Source of the DNA: Pseudomonadota bacterium
GTDB taxonomy: Bacteria > Pseudomonadota > Gammaproteobacteria > Xanthomonadales > Xanthomonadaceae
Assembly (NCBI GenBank): GCA_023399815.1
Contig: JAEWOJ010000040.1
Location: 1-22,197 of the forward strand
Direction: 5' to 3'
Length of the DNA stretch: 22,197 nucleotides
Part shown: positions 1 through 8,077 of the stretch, one piece after another
How positions within the stretch are numbered: the first letter of the stretch is position 1
How the letters are laid out: each line of letters starts with the position of its first letter
Notes under the pieces: generated by a model
Told to the model about the DNA's origin: nothing
The model's input: only the letters and a program-made list of their open reading frames with translations
Databases searched by the model: none
Translations under genes and position numbers: made by a program

Positions 1-1087
1 CGGCGGCATCGCGCAGCAGCGCGGCCACGCCGGGGTCGGAACTGCGCGCGGCGTGGTGCAGCGGGGTGTTGCCGTCGGCGTCGGTGGCGCGCGGGTCGGC
101 GCCGTTGGCCAGCAGGGTCATCACCGCTTCCGGGCGGCCGTGCCAGCTGTCGCGGGTCGCCGCCAGCAGCGGGGTCATGCCGCGGTGGGCCAGGTTCACG
201 TCCACGCCGCGGCCGATCAGCGCACGCAGCAGGCGCAGGTCCGGCAGCACCGCGGCCAGCACCGCCAGGCTGCGCTGGTCGCGCGAGTCTTCCGGCGGCA
301 GCGCGTGCGGGTCGGCGCCGGCCTCGAGCAGTTGCAGCGCGCGATCGACGCGCCCGCCGCGCGCGGCGTCGTGCAGCTGCGGCACCAGTTCGTGCTGCGC
401 CAGCGGTTCCAGCGGCACCGGCTCGTCCGGAACCTCGGCGAACGGATCGAAGGTCCGCGCATTGGAAGCCGGCCTTGCCGCCGCCGGCGCGGCGGCCGGC
501 AGCGCCTGCAGCACGCCATGCAGCAACGGCGAGAGCAGCGCGGTGGCGATGGCCAGCGGCCAGCGCAGGTCGTCGCCGACCAGGTCCGGCCAGGCCGGCG
601 CGACCACCGCCGCGCACAGCAGCCACAGCGCCAGCGCCGCGCCCAGGCCATGCCAGGAATCCATGCCGCGCCCGGACAGCGCCTGCCACTGCGCGGACAG
701 CGTGCCGCCCTCGCGCTCCAGCGCCCACCACAACGGCCAGGTGCGCCATAACGCCAGCACCGCGATGCTCACCGCCACGCCCAGCGCCAGCACCGCCTGC
801 AGGCTGCCGCTGTCGTGCAGCGCGGCCAGCGGCCAGGACACCAGCAGCGCCAGCAGCAGCACGCCGCCGGCCCACGCCGCGAGCAGGCCGGGCAGGTCCC
901 GCCGCAGCAGGGTCGGCGCCGGTGCGGGCGCGCGCGTGCGCCGCCACCACGACACGCCCAGCGCGAACGCCGGCTGCGCCAGCAGGCCGCAGAGGGCGGC
1001 CGTCGCGCCGCCGAACGCGGCGGCGAGCGCGAGCAGCGCGCCGATCGCCAGCGCGCCGAGGGCACGGGTACGCAGGACGTCAGTCAT
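1..1087 (-). CDS. Membrane-anchored ankyrin-repeat protein (C-terminus cut by window edge)
   Basis: The frame is open from an ATG at 1087 to the window edge: 362 codons with no stop, so the C-terminus is missing. The N-terminal 200 residues hold about five hydrophobic segments (roughly 9-37, 66-90, 96-120, 146-166, 174-196), followed by a Pro/Ala linker. Ankyrin-like repeats begin near residue 231; the clearest is TDADGNTPLHHAARSSD near 337-351, the classic DxxGxTPLHxAA core, preceded by a related GMTPLLAATRDS unit. The layout suggests a membrane anchor with a soluble protein-binding ankyrin domain; side of the membrane and partner are unknown. The start overlaps the stop of ycgL by 8 bp, so the two are probably co-transcribed and translationally coupled. 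Family assignment is firm, function is not. Confidence 0.85.
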   Translation of the reverse strand, partial: MTDVLRTRALGALAIGALLALAAAFGGATAALCGLLAQPAFALGVSWWRRTRAPAPAPTLLRRDLPGLLAAWAGGVLLLALLVSWPLAALHDSGSLQAVLALGVAVSIAVLALWRTWPLWWALEREGGTLSAQWQALSGRGMDSWHGLGAALALWLLCAAVVAPAWPDLVGDDLRWPLAIATALLSPLLHGVLQALPAAAPAAARPASNARTFDPFAEVPDEPVPLEPLAQHELVPQLHDAARGGRVDRALQLLEAGADPHALPPEDSRDQRSLAVLAAVLPDLRLLRALIGRGVDVNLAHRGMTPLLAATRDSWHGRPEAVMTLLANGADPRATDADGNTPLHHAARSSDPGVAALLRDAA

Positions 1088-1355
1088 CGCGGCCGTCGAT
1101 GCGGGCGATCTTCACCGGCGCCAGGGGCTGCGGCGGCAGCTGCAGGTGGAAGCCGTGCTCGGCCAGGTTGGCGCGCACGAGCGCGGCGTCGGCCTGGGCC
1201 AGGCGCCGCTCCGGGGTCAGCGCGACCTCCAGCACGAAGCTGAACGGTGCCAAGGAGGCACCCAGCTCGGGCGGGAGAGCGTCGAAATCATCGCGCTTGG
1301 CAAGGTAGACGTAGGTGTCCTGCTTGCGTTGGCTTTTGTATACGTAAGCTTGCAT
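1080..1355 (-). CDS. ycgL: YcgL domain-containing protein
   Basis: A 91-residue protein that starts MQAYVYKSQRKQDTYVYL and has the YcgL-family pattern: aromatic-rich first strand, then KxDDFxxLPxEL, a central hydrophobic strand, and an HGFHLQLPPQP motif near residue 70. The length matches the family (about 90-110 residues). An in-frame ATG further upstream would add 36 Arg/Pro-rich residues unlike the family, so the ATG at 1355 was chosen. The biochemical role is not settled in any organism that I know of; gammaproteobacterial copies often lie near RNase genes. It heads a two-gene minus-strand unit with the ankyrin protein (8 bp overlap). Confidence 0.88.
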   Translation of the reverse strand: MQAYVYKSQRKQDTYVYLAKRDDFDALPPELGASLAPFSFVLEVALTPERRLAQADAALVRANLAEHGFHLQLPPQPLAPVKIARIDGRDD

Positions 1356-1531
1356 GCCCGCGGGCTTTGCCCTGCTTGGGAATGCACGGGATTGTGTCGG
1401 AAACCCGACGCCGGTGAAAGGCATTGGCGCATGACGCTGCCGGCTTCTTCGCCGAAGCTTCATTCATTTTCATCAAGAAACGCGCACGCCATCACCCTGC
1501 GCGGGACAGCATGCGCTGGAGGACGCCCCGA

Positions 1532-1537
1532 TATACT
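1532..1537 (+). promoter_or_regulatory. Putative -10 box for the ketosynthase operon
   Basis: TATACT lies 30 bp upstream of the GTG start at 1567, in the 211 bp divergent gap between ycgL and the ketosynthase. It would place transcription start near 1544 and leave GGAAG (1558-1562) as ribosome binding site. No good -35 hexamer is visible, so this rests on the -10 match and position alone. The rest of the gap (1356-1531) holds no convincing ORF. Confidence 0.35.
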
Positions 1538-1566
1538 CGCGCCCCGTCCATGCCCCGGAAGACCGC

Positions 1567-2790
1567 GTGCCCGCCGCATCGCCACCACGCCAGCTCCCGC
1601 TGAACATCCTCGCGCACAGCGCCACCACCGCGCTGGGCGCGGGACTGGACGCGCAGCGCCAGGCGCTGGCGCAGCGCCGCAGCGGCCTGCGCCGCAACGA
1701 TTTCGGCACCGATCCGCTGGACTGCTGGATCGGCCGCGTCGATGGCGTGGAGGACGTGGCGCTGCCGCCGGCGCTGGCCAACCTTTCCTGCCGCAACAAC
1801 GCGCTGGCCTGGCTGGCGCTGCAGCAGGACGGGCTGCTGGATGCGCTGGCCGGGGTCGTCGCCCGCCATGGCGCCGGCCGCGTGGCGGTGGTGATGGGCA
1901 CCTCCACCTCCGCCATCGGCGCCACCGAGGAAGCCTATGCGCGCCTGCGCACCGATGCCGACGGCGTGGCGCATTTCCCACCGGACCTGCAACGCCCGCG
2001 CATCCATACCCCGCATGCCCTGGGCGATTTCGTGCAGGCCGCCACCGGCCTGCGCGGCCCCTGCGTGACCGTGGCCACCGCCTGTTCCTCCAGCGCCAAG
2101 GTGTTCGCGCAGGCCGCGCGGCTGATCCACGCCGGCTTCGCCGATGCCGCCCTGGTCGGCGGCGTCGATACCCTGTGCGGCAGCGTGCTGTTCGGCTTTC
2201 ATTCGCTGCAGCTGGTCGCCAGCGCGCCCTGCCAGCCGTTCGACGCGCGCCGCAGCGGGCTGTCGCTGGGCGAGGCCGGCGGCTACGCGGTGCTGGAGCG
2301 CGCCGGCGCCGGCCCGGAGACCGCGCTGCAGCTGCGCGGCTGCGGCGAATCCAGCGACGCCCACCACATGTCGGCCCCGCACCCGCAGGGGCTGGGCGCA
2401 CGCCTGGCGATGGAGCAGGCGCTGCGCAGCGCCGGGCTCGAGGCTGCGCAGCTGGACTATCTCAACCTGCACGGCACCTCGACGCCGGCCAACGACAGCA
2501 TCGAGGCCGCCGCAGTGGCCGCGCTGTTCCCGCCGTCGCTGCACGCCAGTTCGACCAAGGGCTGGACCGGGCACACCCTGGGCGCGGCCGGCATCGTCGA
2601 ATCGGTGTTCGCGCTGCTGGCCCTGTCCGACGGCCTGCTGCCGGGCACGCTCAACAGCGAGGTACCGGACCCGGCCTGCGGCCCGCAGATCCGGTTCGAC
2701 AACGCGCAGGCGGACATCCGCCATGCGATGAACAATTCCTTCGGCTTCGGCGGCAACAACTGCGCGCTGGTGTTCGGCAAGGCAGGATGA
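1567..2790 (+). CDS. Beta-ketoacyl-ACP synthase (aryl-polyene/xanthomonadin type)
   Basis: A 407-residue condensing enzyme of the FabF/FabB class. The catalytic triad is intact: Cys173 in VATACSSSAK, His302 in LNLHGTSTP and His336 in GWTGHTLGAAG, with the conserved Lys331 just before. The C-terminal NNSFGFGGNN motif is also present. It would carry out the decarboxylative Claisen condensations that extend an ACP-bound aryl starter with malonyl units in the cytosol. GTG is chosen as start because GGAAG lies 5-6 bp upstream and no in-frame ATG precedes the conserved fold. The stop TGA overlaps the ATG of the next gene (ATGA), and that gene encodes a KS-like protein without the catalytic Cys. Such pairs resemble the heterodimeric KS/chain-length-factor arrangement of aryl-polyene systems. 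Class is certain; the pathway comes from context. Confidence 0.93.
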   Translation: MPAASPPRQLPLNILAHSATTALGAGLDAQRQALAQRRSGLRRNDFGTDPLDCWIGRVDGVEDVALPPALANLSCRNNALAWLALQQDGLLDALAGVVARHGAGRVAVVMGTSTSAIGATEEAYARLRTDADGVAHFPPDLQRPRIHTPHALGDFVQAATGLRGPCVTVATACSSSAKVFAQAARLIHAGFADAALVGGVDTLCGSVLFGFHSLQLVASAPCQPFDARRSGLSLGEAGGYAVLERAGAGPETALQLRGCGESSDAHHMSAPHPQGLGARLAMEQALRSAGLEAAQLDYLNLHGTSTPANDSIEAAAVAALFPPSLHASSTKGWTGHTLGAAGIVESVFALLALSDGLLPGTLNSEVPDPACGPQIRFDNAQADIRHAMNNSFGFGGNNCALVFGKAG

Positions 2791-3584
2791 CGCACATGCG
2801 CGAAGCGATCGTCGAAGGCATCGGATTCTGGGGCAGCGGACTGCCCGACTGGGACGCGGCCTGCGCCTGGGTGCGCGAGGGCGTGCATCCGCCGCAGACG
2901 CCGGCGCGTCCGGCGCCGACGCTGCTGGCCGCCAACGAACGCCGGCGCGCCCCGGCCACCGTGGCGGTGGCGCTGGAGGCCGCGCTGGCCGCCTGCGAGG
3001 CGGCCGGGCGCGAGCCGGCGACATTGCCGTCGGTGTTCGCCTCCACCCATGGCGAGATGTCGATCACCGACTACATGTGCGCGACGCTGGCCGGCGATCC
3101 GCACGCGCTGTCGCCGACCCGCTTCCACAACTCGGTGCACAACGCCGCCGCCGGCTACTGGACCATCGGCACCGGCGCGCACGCGCCGGCCACCGCGATC
3201 AGCGCCGGACCCGGCAGCTTCGCGCAGGGCCTGATCGAGGCGATGGCGCAGCTGGCCGCTGGCAGCGAGGCGGTGCTGCTGGTCGCCTACGATGGCCCGG
3301 CCTGCGGACCGCTGGGCGAAGTGGCGCCCAGCGAAGGCCTGCTCGGCGTCGCCCTGGTGCTGTCGCGCGTACCCTGCCCCGGGCTGCCGACGCTGCGCCT
3401 GGAGCTGGTGCAGCACGACGGCCCGGATGCGGCGGCCGCGGCCGGGCCGCTGTCGCGGTGGCTGGCCGGCAATGCGATGCGACCGGCGCTGCCGCTGCTC
3501 GAAGCGCTCGCGCTGGAACGCGAACAGGCCATGCTGCCGGCCGGCACGGCGCAGTGGCTGCGGATCGGCATCGGACATGGCTGA
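2787..3584 (+). CDS. Ketosynthase-like chain-length factor
   Basis: A 265-residue protein of the short beta-ketoacyl-synthase-like family found in aryl-polyene clusters. It keeps ketosynthase-like features (STHGEMSITDYMCATL near the middle, then FHNSVHNAAAGYW, then ISAGPGSFAQGL), but the nucleophile position has no Cys and it lacks the paired His motifs of the upstream KS. It is therefore probably a non-catalytic partner that shapes the KS cavity and sets polyene length. The start ATG at 2787 overlaps the KS stop (ATGA), implying coupled translation and equal stoichiometry; an ATG three codons later is the only close alternative. The end overlaps the glycosyltransferase start by 8 bp. The open frame runs far upstream, antisense and out of frame to known genes, but only the part from 2787 is protein-like. 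Confidence 0.88.
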   Translation: MTHMREAIVEGIGFWGSGLPDWDAACAWVREGVHPPQTPARPAPTLLAANERRRAPATVAVALEAALAACEAAGREPATLPSVFASTHGEMSITDYMCATLAGDPHALSPTRFHNSVHNAAAGYWTIGTGAHAPATAISAGPGSFAQGLIEAMAQLAAGSEAVLLVAYDGPACGPLGEVAPSEGLLGVALVLSRVPCPGLPTLRLELVQHDGPDAAAAAGPLSRWLAGNAMRPALPLLEALALEREQAMLPAGTAQWLRIGIGHG

Positions 3585-4353
3585 TGCCCACGCGCTGCGC
3601 CCGGACGACGTGGCGGTGGTGATCCCGGCGCTCAACGAAGCGCTGCGCATCCGCGAGGTGGTGAGCGGCGCGCTCGCATTCTTCCCGTACGTGATCGTGG
3701 TCGACGACGGCTCCGACGACGGCACCGCCGCCTGCATCGCCGACCTGCCGGTCACCGTGCTGCGCCATCCGCAGCGCTGCGGCAAGGGCCAGGCACTGCG
3801 CAGCGGTTTCGCCGAGGCCGTGCGGCGCGGCCTGCGCGGCGTGCTGACCCTGGACGGCGACGGCCAGCATGCCGCCGCCGACCTGCCGCGGCTGCTGGAC
3901 AGCGCCAACCGCCACCCCGGCTGCATCGTCATCGGCGCGCGCTTGCGCAAGCGCGCCTCGCAGCCGTTGCTGCGGCGGCTGGCCAACGAGTTCGGCGACT
4001 GGGGCGTGGCCTGGGGCACGCATTACCAGGTCGCCGACAGCCAGAGCGGGCAGCGCTTCTATCCGGCCGACGTGATCGCGCTGCGCGAAGTGCCCGGCGA
4101 GGACTTCGTGTTCGAGGCGCAGCTGCTGATCTCGGCCGCGCGGCAGCTGGGCACGCGCTGCGTGTCGGTGCCGATCGAATCGCGCTACCGCGGCGCCGGC
4201 AGCGGCGAATGCTTCCGCCCCAGCCATTTCCGCCCGCTGCGCGACCTGACCCGCATCACCGTGCACATCGTGCGGCTGGCGCTGCGCCACGGCCACGTGC
4301 GGCAGGTGCACCGCACGATCCGAGCGCATCCGCCGGTCATCGACGAAGGGTAG
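3577..4353 (+). CDS. Glycosyltransferase family 2
   Basis: A 258-residue GT-A fold enzyme of the dolichol-phosphate-mannose-synthase-like GT2 group. Visible are the first strand and nucleotide-binding loop VVIPALNEA (14-22), VVDDGSDDGT (41-50) and the DGDGQH motif (93-98) holding the metal-binding DxD. No transmembrane helix is evident, so it is probably cytosolic or peripheral. In aryl-polyene clusters a GT2, sometimes fused to an acyltransferase, is thought to help attach the polyene to its lipid/sugar carrier. Here it is a separate gene in the KS operon while the acyltransferase sits on the opposite strand. It overlaps the chain-length-factor gene by 8 bp. Its TAG stop lies inside a GTAGGAGCG repeat head. 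The sugar donor cannot be predicted. Confidence 0.9.
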   Translation: MADAHALRPDDVAVVIPALNEALRIREVVSGALAFFPYVIVVDDGSDDGTAACIADLPVTVLRHPQRCGKGQALRSGFAEAVRRGLRGVLTLDGDGQHAAADLPRLLDSANRHPGCIVIGARLRKRASQPLLRRLANEFGDWGVAWGTHYQVADSQSGQRFYPADVIALREVPGEDFVFEAQLLISAARQLGTRCVSVPIESRYRGAGSGECFRPSHFRPLRDLTRITVHIVRLALRHGHVRQVHRTIRAHPPVIDEG

Positions 4354-4494
4354 GAGCGCACCCTGGCGTGCGATGAAGCCTCGCCGGCCTGACTTGCCGT
4401 CTCTTCTCCCTTCGGGAGAGGAGACCCCGAAGGGGCGGATGTAGGGTAGGTGCGAAGCCTCGCGCAGCCATGGAGCATGGAGCTTCGCTCCTAC
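4350..4494. repeat. GTAG-headed inverted repeat pair (REP-like)
   Basis: GTAGGAGCG at 4350-4358 faces its reverse complement CGCTCCTAC at 4486-4494, the head-to-head arrangement of xanthomonad REP (SMAG-like) elements. The left GTAG supplies the stop codon of the glycosyltransferase. The interior includes a second CCTTCGGG-loop hairpin (4400-4424). The 203 bp between the two convergent genes contains no credible ORF. Confidence 0.6.
4400..4424. terminator. Stem-loop downstream of the glycosyltransferase
   Basis: An 11 bp stem (4400-4410 with 4414-4424, one G-T wobble) closes a 3 nt TTC loop about 47 bp after the glycosyltransferase stop. It lacks a following T-run, so it could be a weak or Rho-assisted terminator, or simply part of the repeat. 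Confidence 0.4.
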
Positions 4495-4505
4495 CCTCTC
4501 CCCAA

Positions 4506-4528
4506 CTCCTCTCCCGGAGGGAGAGGGG
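4506..4528. terminator. Stem-loop downstream of the FabG-like gene
   Basis: A 10 bp stem (4506-4515 with 4519-4528, one wobble) around a GGA loop lies about 29 bp past the stop of the minus-strand ketoreductase. The core CTCTCCCGGAGGGAGAG is a common intergenic motif in xanthomonads. It sits between convergent genes and could serve both strands. No T-run is present. Confidence 0.45.
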
Positions 4529-4556
4529 CTTTGAGGTTGCGCCACGGGCAGCGCTT

Positions 4557-5285
4557 CTACCCCATGCCGCCGTTGATGCCGATCACCTGGCCGTTGATGT
4601 AGCCGGCCACATCGCTGCACAGGAAGGCGACCAGCGCCGCCACTTCCTCCGGCTTGCCGGCGCGCCCGGCTGGCACCATCTGTTTGATTGCCTCGGGCGG
4701 GAAGGCGTCGGCCGCCATCCTCCCCTCGATCACGCCCGGGGCGACGACATTGACGCTGATGCCGCGGCTGGCCATTTCCCGCGCCAGCGACTTCGAGGCG
4801 CCGTGCAGCGCCGCCTTGGCCGCGGCGTAGTTGGTCTGGCCGCGGTTGCCGAGCACCGCCGCCACCGACGAGACGCTGACGATGCGGCCCCAGCGCGTGC
4901 GCGCCATCGGCAGCAGCAGCGGCTGGGTGACGTGGAAGAAGCCGTGCAGCGAGACGTCGATCACTCGCCGCCACCGCGCCGCGTCCATGCCGGCCATCGG
5001 CGCGTCGTCGTGCACGCCGGCGTTGTTGACCACGATCTGGATCGGGCCGTCGGCCAGCAGGCCGTCCAGCGCCGCGGCGGTCGCCTCGCCGTCGGCCACG
5101 TCGAAAGCCACCGCCTGCGCGCTGCCGCCGGCCGCGACGATGTCCGCGGCCACCGCCCGCGCCCGCTCGAGGTTGCCGTTGGCATGCACGATCACATGCG
5201 CGCCCTCGGCGGCCAGCCGCCGGCAGATCGCGCCGCCCAGATCGCCGCTGCCGCCGGTGACCAGCGCGCGTCGTTTCGTGTTCAT
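4557..5285 (-). CDS. 3-oxoacyl-ACP reductase, FabG-type SDR
   Basis: A 242-residue classical short-chain dehydrogenase. The Rossmann motif is TGGSGDLG (10-17), the structural motif is NNAG (87-90) and the catalytic set is Ser140, Tyr153 and Lys157 (NYAAAK). VAPG and the C-terminal INGG motif are both present. It would use NAD(P)H to reduce the beta-keto group after each condensation, before dehydration by the hotdog proteins. The ATG at 5285 was chosen over one at 5303 because AGGA lies about 10 bp upstream and the protein then begins at the usual MNTKRRALVTGG position. It is the last gene of the eight-gene minus operon, 28 bp after the dehydratase stop. Its TAG stop sits in GTAGAAGCG, similar to the REP head of the facing gene. 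Confidence 0.93.
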   Translation of the reverse strand: MNTKRRALVTGGSGDLGGAICRRLAAEGAHVIVHANGNLERARAVAADIVAAGGSAQAVAFDVADGEATAAALDGLLADGPIQIVVNNAGVHDDAPMAGMDAARWRRVIDVSLHGFFHVTQPLLLPMARTRWGRIVSVSSVAAVLGNRGQTNYAAAKAALHGASKSLAREMASRGISVNVVAPGVIEGRMAADAFPPEAIKQMVPAGRAGKPEEVAALVAFLCSDVAGYINGQVIGINGGMG

Positions 5286-5313
5286 TGCGGAGTCTTCCTG
5301 CATGTCGTTGCGG

Positions 5314-5748
5314 TCATTGTTCCGGCTGCAGCATCACCGCGGCGCGCCCTTCGGCCAGCACGTGGATGCCATGGGTGATGCGGAATGCGTATTGCTGGCT
5401 GGTCGCGGAGTCGGCCAGCACCTGCGCGGTGGCTTCGATGGCGCCGTCGAGGTCGTCGATGCGCGCGACATGCAGCCGCACCTCGCGCAGCGCCACCAGC
5501 ACGCCGGGCACCACCGCGCCGCCGCGCTGGCGCGCGCGCAGGCCGCCGTGCACCGCCATCGCCTGCGCGCCGTATTCGCACAGGTGGATGGCGCGCAGTC
5601 GTCCGTCGCTGCGCAGCGGATGCGCAGGATCGCGATGGTTGAAGGCGCGCAGCGCGATGTCCGTCGCGGTCCATGCGCTCACTTCGTCCCACAGGCACAT
5701 GCCGCCCTGGTGCGGCACCAGCCGCAGGATGTCCTCACGCGCCAGCAT
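5314..5748 (-). CDS. Hotdog-fold 3-hydroxyacyl-ACP dehydratase (ApeP-like)
   Basis: A 144-residue hotdog protein of the FabZ/FabA-like group seen in aryl-polyene clusters. LVPHQGGMCLWDEV near the N-terminus gives the probable catalytic His13, and HLCEYGAQAMAVHGG gives the acidic partner Glu58 on the central helix. It should remove water from the 3-hydroxyacyl intermediate to form the trans double bond. It overlaps the 3' end of the exporter gene by 14 bp and lies just before the ketoreductase, so reduction and dehydration are encoded side by side. A second, shorter dehydratase lies upstream in the operon; in studied aryl-polyene systems two such subunits occur and may form a heterodimer. Confidence 0.88.
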   Translation of the reverse strand: MLAREDILRLVPHQGGMCLWDEVSAWTATDIALRAFNHRDPAHPLRSDGRLRAIHLCEYGAQAMAVHGGLRARQRGGAVVPGVLVALREVRLHVARIDDLDGAIEATAQVLADSATSQQYAFRITHGIHVLAEGRAAVMLQPEQ

Positions 5749-8077
5749 CGGCGGCGTCCTCCTGCCAGGGGTGGCGCGAGACCAGCAGCGCCAGCACGAA
5801 GTTGCACACCACGCCCAGCGCCACCGTGCCGCCGATCGCGCGCAGCACCGGGATCGAGGACAGGCCGAGCAGGCTGAACACCAGCAGCGTCATCACGCTG
5901 CACACCAGCAGGCCATGCAGGGTGCGCAGCTGGTCGGCGAGACTGTCGCCGGCGTGCTCGAAGAACAGGCCGTAGTCCAGGCCGAGGCCGGCGGCGAGGA
6001 TCAGCCCGATCAGGTGGAACAGGTTCAGCTCGACGCCGATGCCGCGCAGCACCGCCAGCACCACCAGCGTGGTCAACGCCATCGGCAGCAGCACGCGCAG
6101 CACGCGGCGCGGCGAGCGCAGCGCCGCCCACACGGTGGCGGCCAGCAGCAGCACCGCCACCGCCAGCGCCGCCAGCACGCGCCCGCGGTACTCGGCCACC
6201 AGCGATTCGGACGCGTGTTTCAGGTCCAGCAGTTCGGCACCGTGCAGGCGCGCGCTGGTCGCCACCGCGGCCACGTCGTGCAGGCCGCTGAGCGAGACCA
6301 GCGCGGTGGCGTGGCCGCTGCCCTGCAGCAGCAGGCCATCGACCGCGGTCGCCAGCGGCGTGCCGTGCAGGTCCCGCGGCTGCAACGCGGGCGCGCGGCG
6401 GGCGCGCTGCACGTCGGCGACGAAGGGCTCGAAGGCGTCGTCGCGGAACGGGGTCGCGGCCACCGCCGCGGCCAGCGCGCGACGCAGCGTGGCCTCGTCC
6501 GGCAGGCGCTGCTGGCGCTGGCGCTGCAACGCCGCGCTGGGCAGGTAGCGCGCGGCCATGTCGTAGCGGTCCAGCGCGCCGTCGGCGACGAGCTGGTCCA
6601 GCACCGGCCGCAGGCGCTCGCTCGCGGCCAGCGCCGCCTGCACGTCGTCGCCGCGCATGGTGATCACGTAGCGCACGTCGGGCGCGCCCAGTTCGCCGCG
6701 CAGCTGCGCATCGCGCAGCAGGTCGGCGGGGTCCACCGGGGTCAGCTTGCCCAGGTCGTTCTGCCAGAACGGCCCCGGCGCCCACACCAGCACCGCCAGC
6801 GCGGCGGCCGCCAGCACCGCCAGCGAACGGCGCGGGCGCGGCAGCCGCCGGGTGTGGCGCCACAGCCGGGCCAGCCATGCCGAATCGGCGAAGTCGCGGG
6901 TGGCCGGGTCCACCAGCGCCGGCAGCAGGTAGCGCGTGGCCAGCGCGGCGGTGGCCAGCGCGGTGATGGTGAACACCGACAGCTGCTTCAGCCCGTCGAC
7001 GCCGGAGAACAGGAAGGTGAGGTAGGCGATGCAGGTGGCGACCACGCCGGTGCCCAGCGTCGGCCACAGCGCGCGCACGTTGTCCCACGGCGAGCGGCCG
7101 GGGCGCTCGTGGCTGAAGAAGTGGATCGGATAGTCCTGCACCACGCCGATCAGGGTGAAGCCGAAGGCGATGGTGATGCCGTGCACGCCGTCGAAGGCAA
7201 GCGCCACCGCGGCCAGCCCGGCCAGGCCCGCGCTGGCCAGCGGCAGGAAGCCGAGGATCGGCATCTTCCAGCTGCGGTAGGCGATCCACAGCAGCAGGAT
7301 CATGCCGATCGTGTCGATGGTGCCGATGGTGCCGGCCTCGCGCGCGGTGCGGTTGCCGATCTTCACCGAGAACGCGCCCGGCCCGCTCATCTCCAGGCGG
7401 CTGCCGCTGTTGCCGGCGATGCGCGCGAACGCGGACTCGATGGTGTCCACCGCCTGCTGCTGCGCGCCGGGATCGAAACCGGCCGCGCGCGTCTGCACCA
7501 GCAGCAGAGCCTGCCGGCCGGCGTGGTCGAACCAGACCTCGTCGATGCGCTGCGGCGCGTTGGCCGGTTGCAGCGCTTCGGCCACGCGCAGCACCTGCAG
7601 GGTGGGATCGGACGGCAACAGCGGCTCGACCAGCCCGCCGGCGGGCGAGCCCAGGTCCTGCAGCCGCGCCTGCAGTTCGTCGCGCAGATGATCGGCGGTG
7701 AACGCATCGCCGGGCAGGTCGTCGATCAGGTAGCGATAGGGCAGCAGACGTTCGGGGAATGCCTCCAGCCCGGCCTGCCCGCCATTGGCGACCAGCTCGA
7801 ACTGCGGGTCGGCCGCCAGCGCCTCGTGCAGCTGCCGCGACTGCTCGGCCAACTGCTCCGGCGCCGCGCCGGACAGCGCCAGCAGCAACAGCCGCGCGCC
7901 GGGACCTTCGCCCAGTTCGTCGAGCAGCAGCTTCTGCGCCGGGGTGCGCGCATCGGGCATGAACCGGCGCAGGTCGCCGCTGACTTGCATGCGCGCGCTC
8001 ACCCAGGCGGTGAGCAGGCCCAGCAGCAGCATCCAGCCGATCGCCAGGCCGATGCGCCGGCGCGGGGTGAGCTTCAA
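5735..8077 (-). CDS. MMPL/RND-family lipid (aryl-polyene) exporter
   Basis: A 780-residue inner-membrane transporter with two repeated halves. Each half has one N-terminal transmembrane helix, a large periplasmic loop (about 30-245 and 440-625) and a block of five helices. Each helix block carries the Asp-Tyr pair used for proton coupling in MMPL proteins: QDYPIHFF (Asp315-Tyr316) and LDYGLFFEH (about 701-702). It probably moves the polyene-lipid across or out of the inner membrane. The start is TTG at 8077, part of a TTGA overlap with the LolA-like gene stop; a strong AGGAG lies 6 bp upstream and the first residues MKLTPRRRIG suit a cytosolic N-terminus. The 3' end overlaps the dehydratase by 14 bp. 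A long open frame on the other strand is a high-GC shadow. Confidence 0.93.
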   Translation of the reverse strand: MKLTPRRRIGLAIGWMLLLGLLTAWVSARMQVSGDLRRFMPDARTPAQKLLLDELGEGPGARLLLLALSGAAPEQLAEQSRQLHEALAADPQFELVANGGQAGLEAFPERLLPYRYLIDDLPGDAFTADHLRDELQARLQDLGSPAGGLVEPLLPSDPTLQVLRVAEALQPANAPQRIDEVWFDHAGRQALLLVQTRAAGFDPGAQQQAVDTIESAFARIAGNSGSRLEMSGPGAFSVKIGNRTAREAGTIGTIDTIGMILLLWIAYRSWKMPILGFLPLASAGLAGLAAVALAFDGVHGITIAFGFTLIGVVQDYPIHFFSHERPGRSPWDNVRALWPTLGTGVVATCIAYLTFLFSGVDGLKQLSVFTITALATAALATRYLLPALVDPATRDFADSAWLARLWRHTRRLPRPRRSLAVLAAAALAVLVWAPGPFWQNDLGKLTPVDPADLLRDAQLRGELGAPDVRYVITMRGDDVQAALAASERLRPVLDQLVADGALDRYDMAARYLPSAALQRQRQQRLPDEATLRRALAAAVAATPFRDDAFEPFVADVQRARRAPALQPRDLHGTPLATAVDGLLLQGSGHATALVSLSGLHDVAAVATSARLHGAELLDLKHASESLVAEYRGRVLAALAVAVLLLAATVWAALRSPRRVLRVLLPMALTTLVVLAVLRGIGVELNLFHLIGLILAAGLGLDYGLFFEHAGDSLADQLRTLHGLLVCSVMTLLVFSLLGLSSIPVLRAIGGTVALGVVCNFVLALLVSRHPWQEDAADAGA

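Noticed and set aside
1356..1463. 36-residue extension of YcgL
   Set aside because: Arg/Pro-rich and absent from the family; it would overlap the regulatory gap.
66..2786. Very long plus-strand open frame upstream of the chain-length factor
   Set aside because: It is antisense to the ankyrin and ycgL genes and out of frame with the ketosynthase. Its composition is Ser/Arg/Ala-rich with no motif; only the part from 2787 is real.
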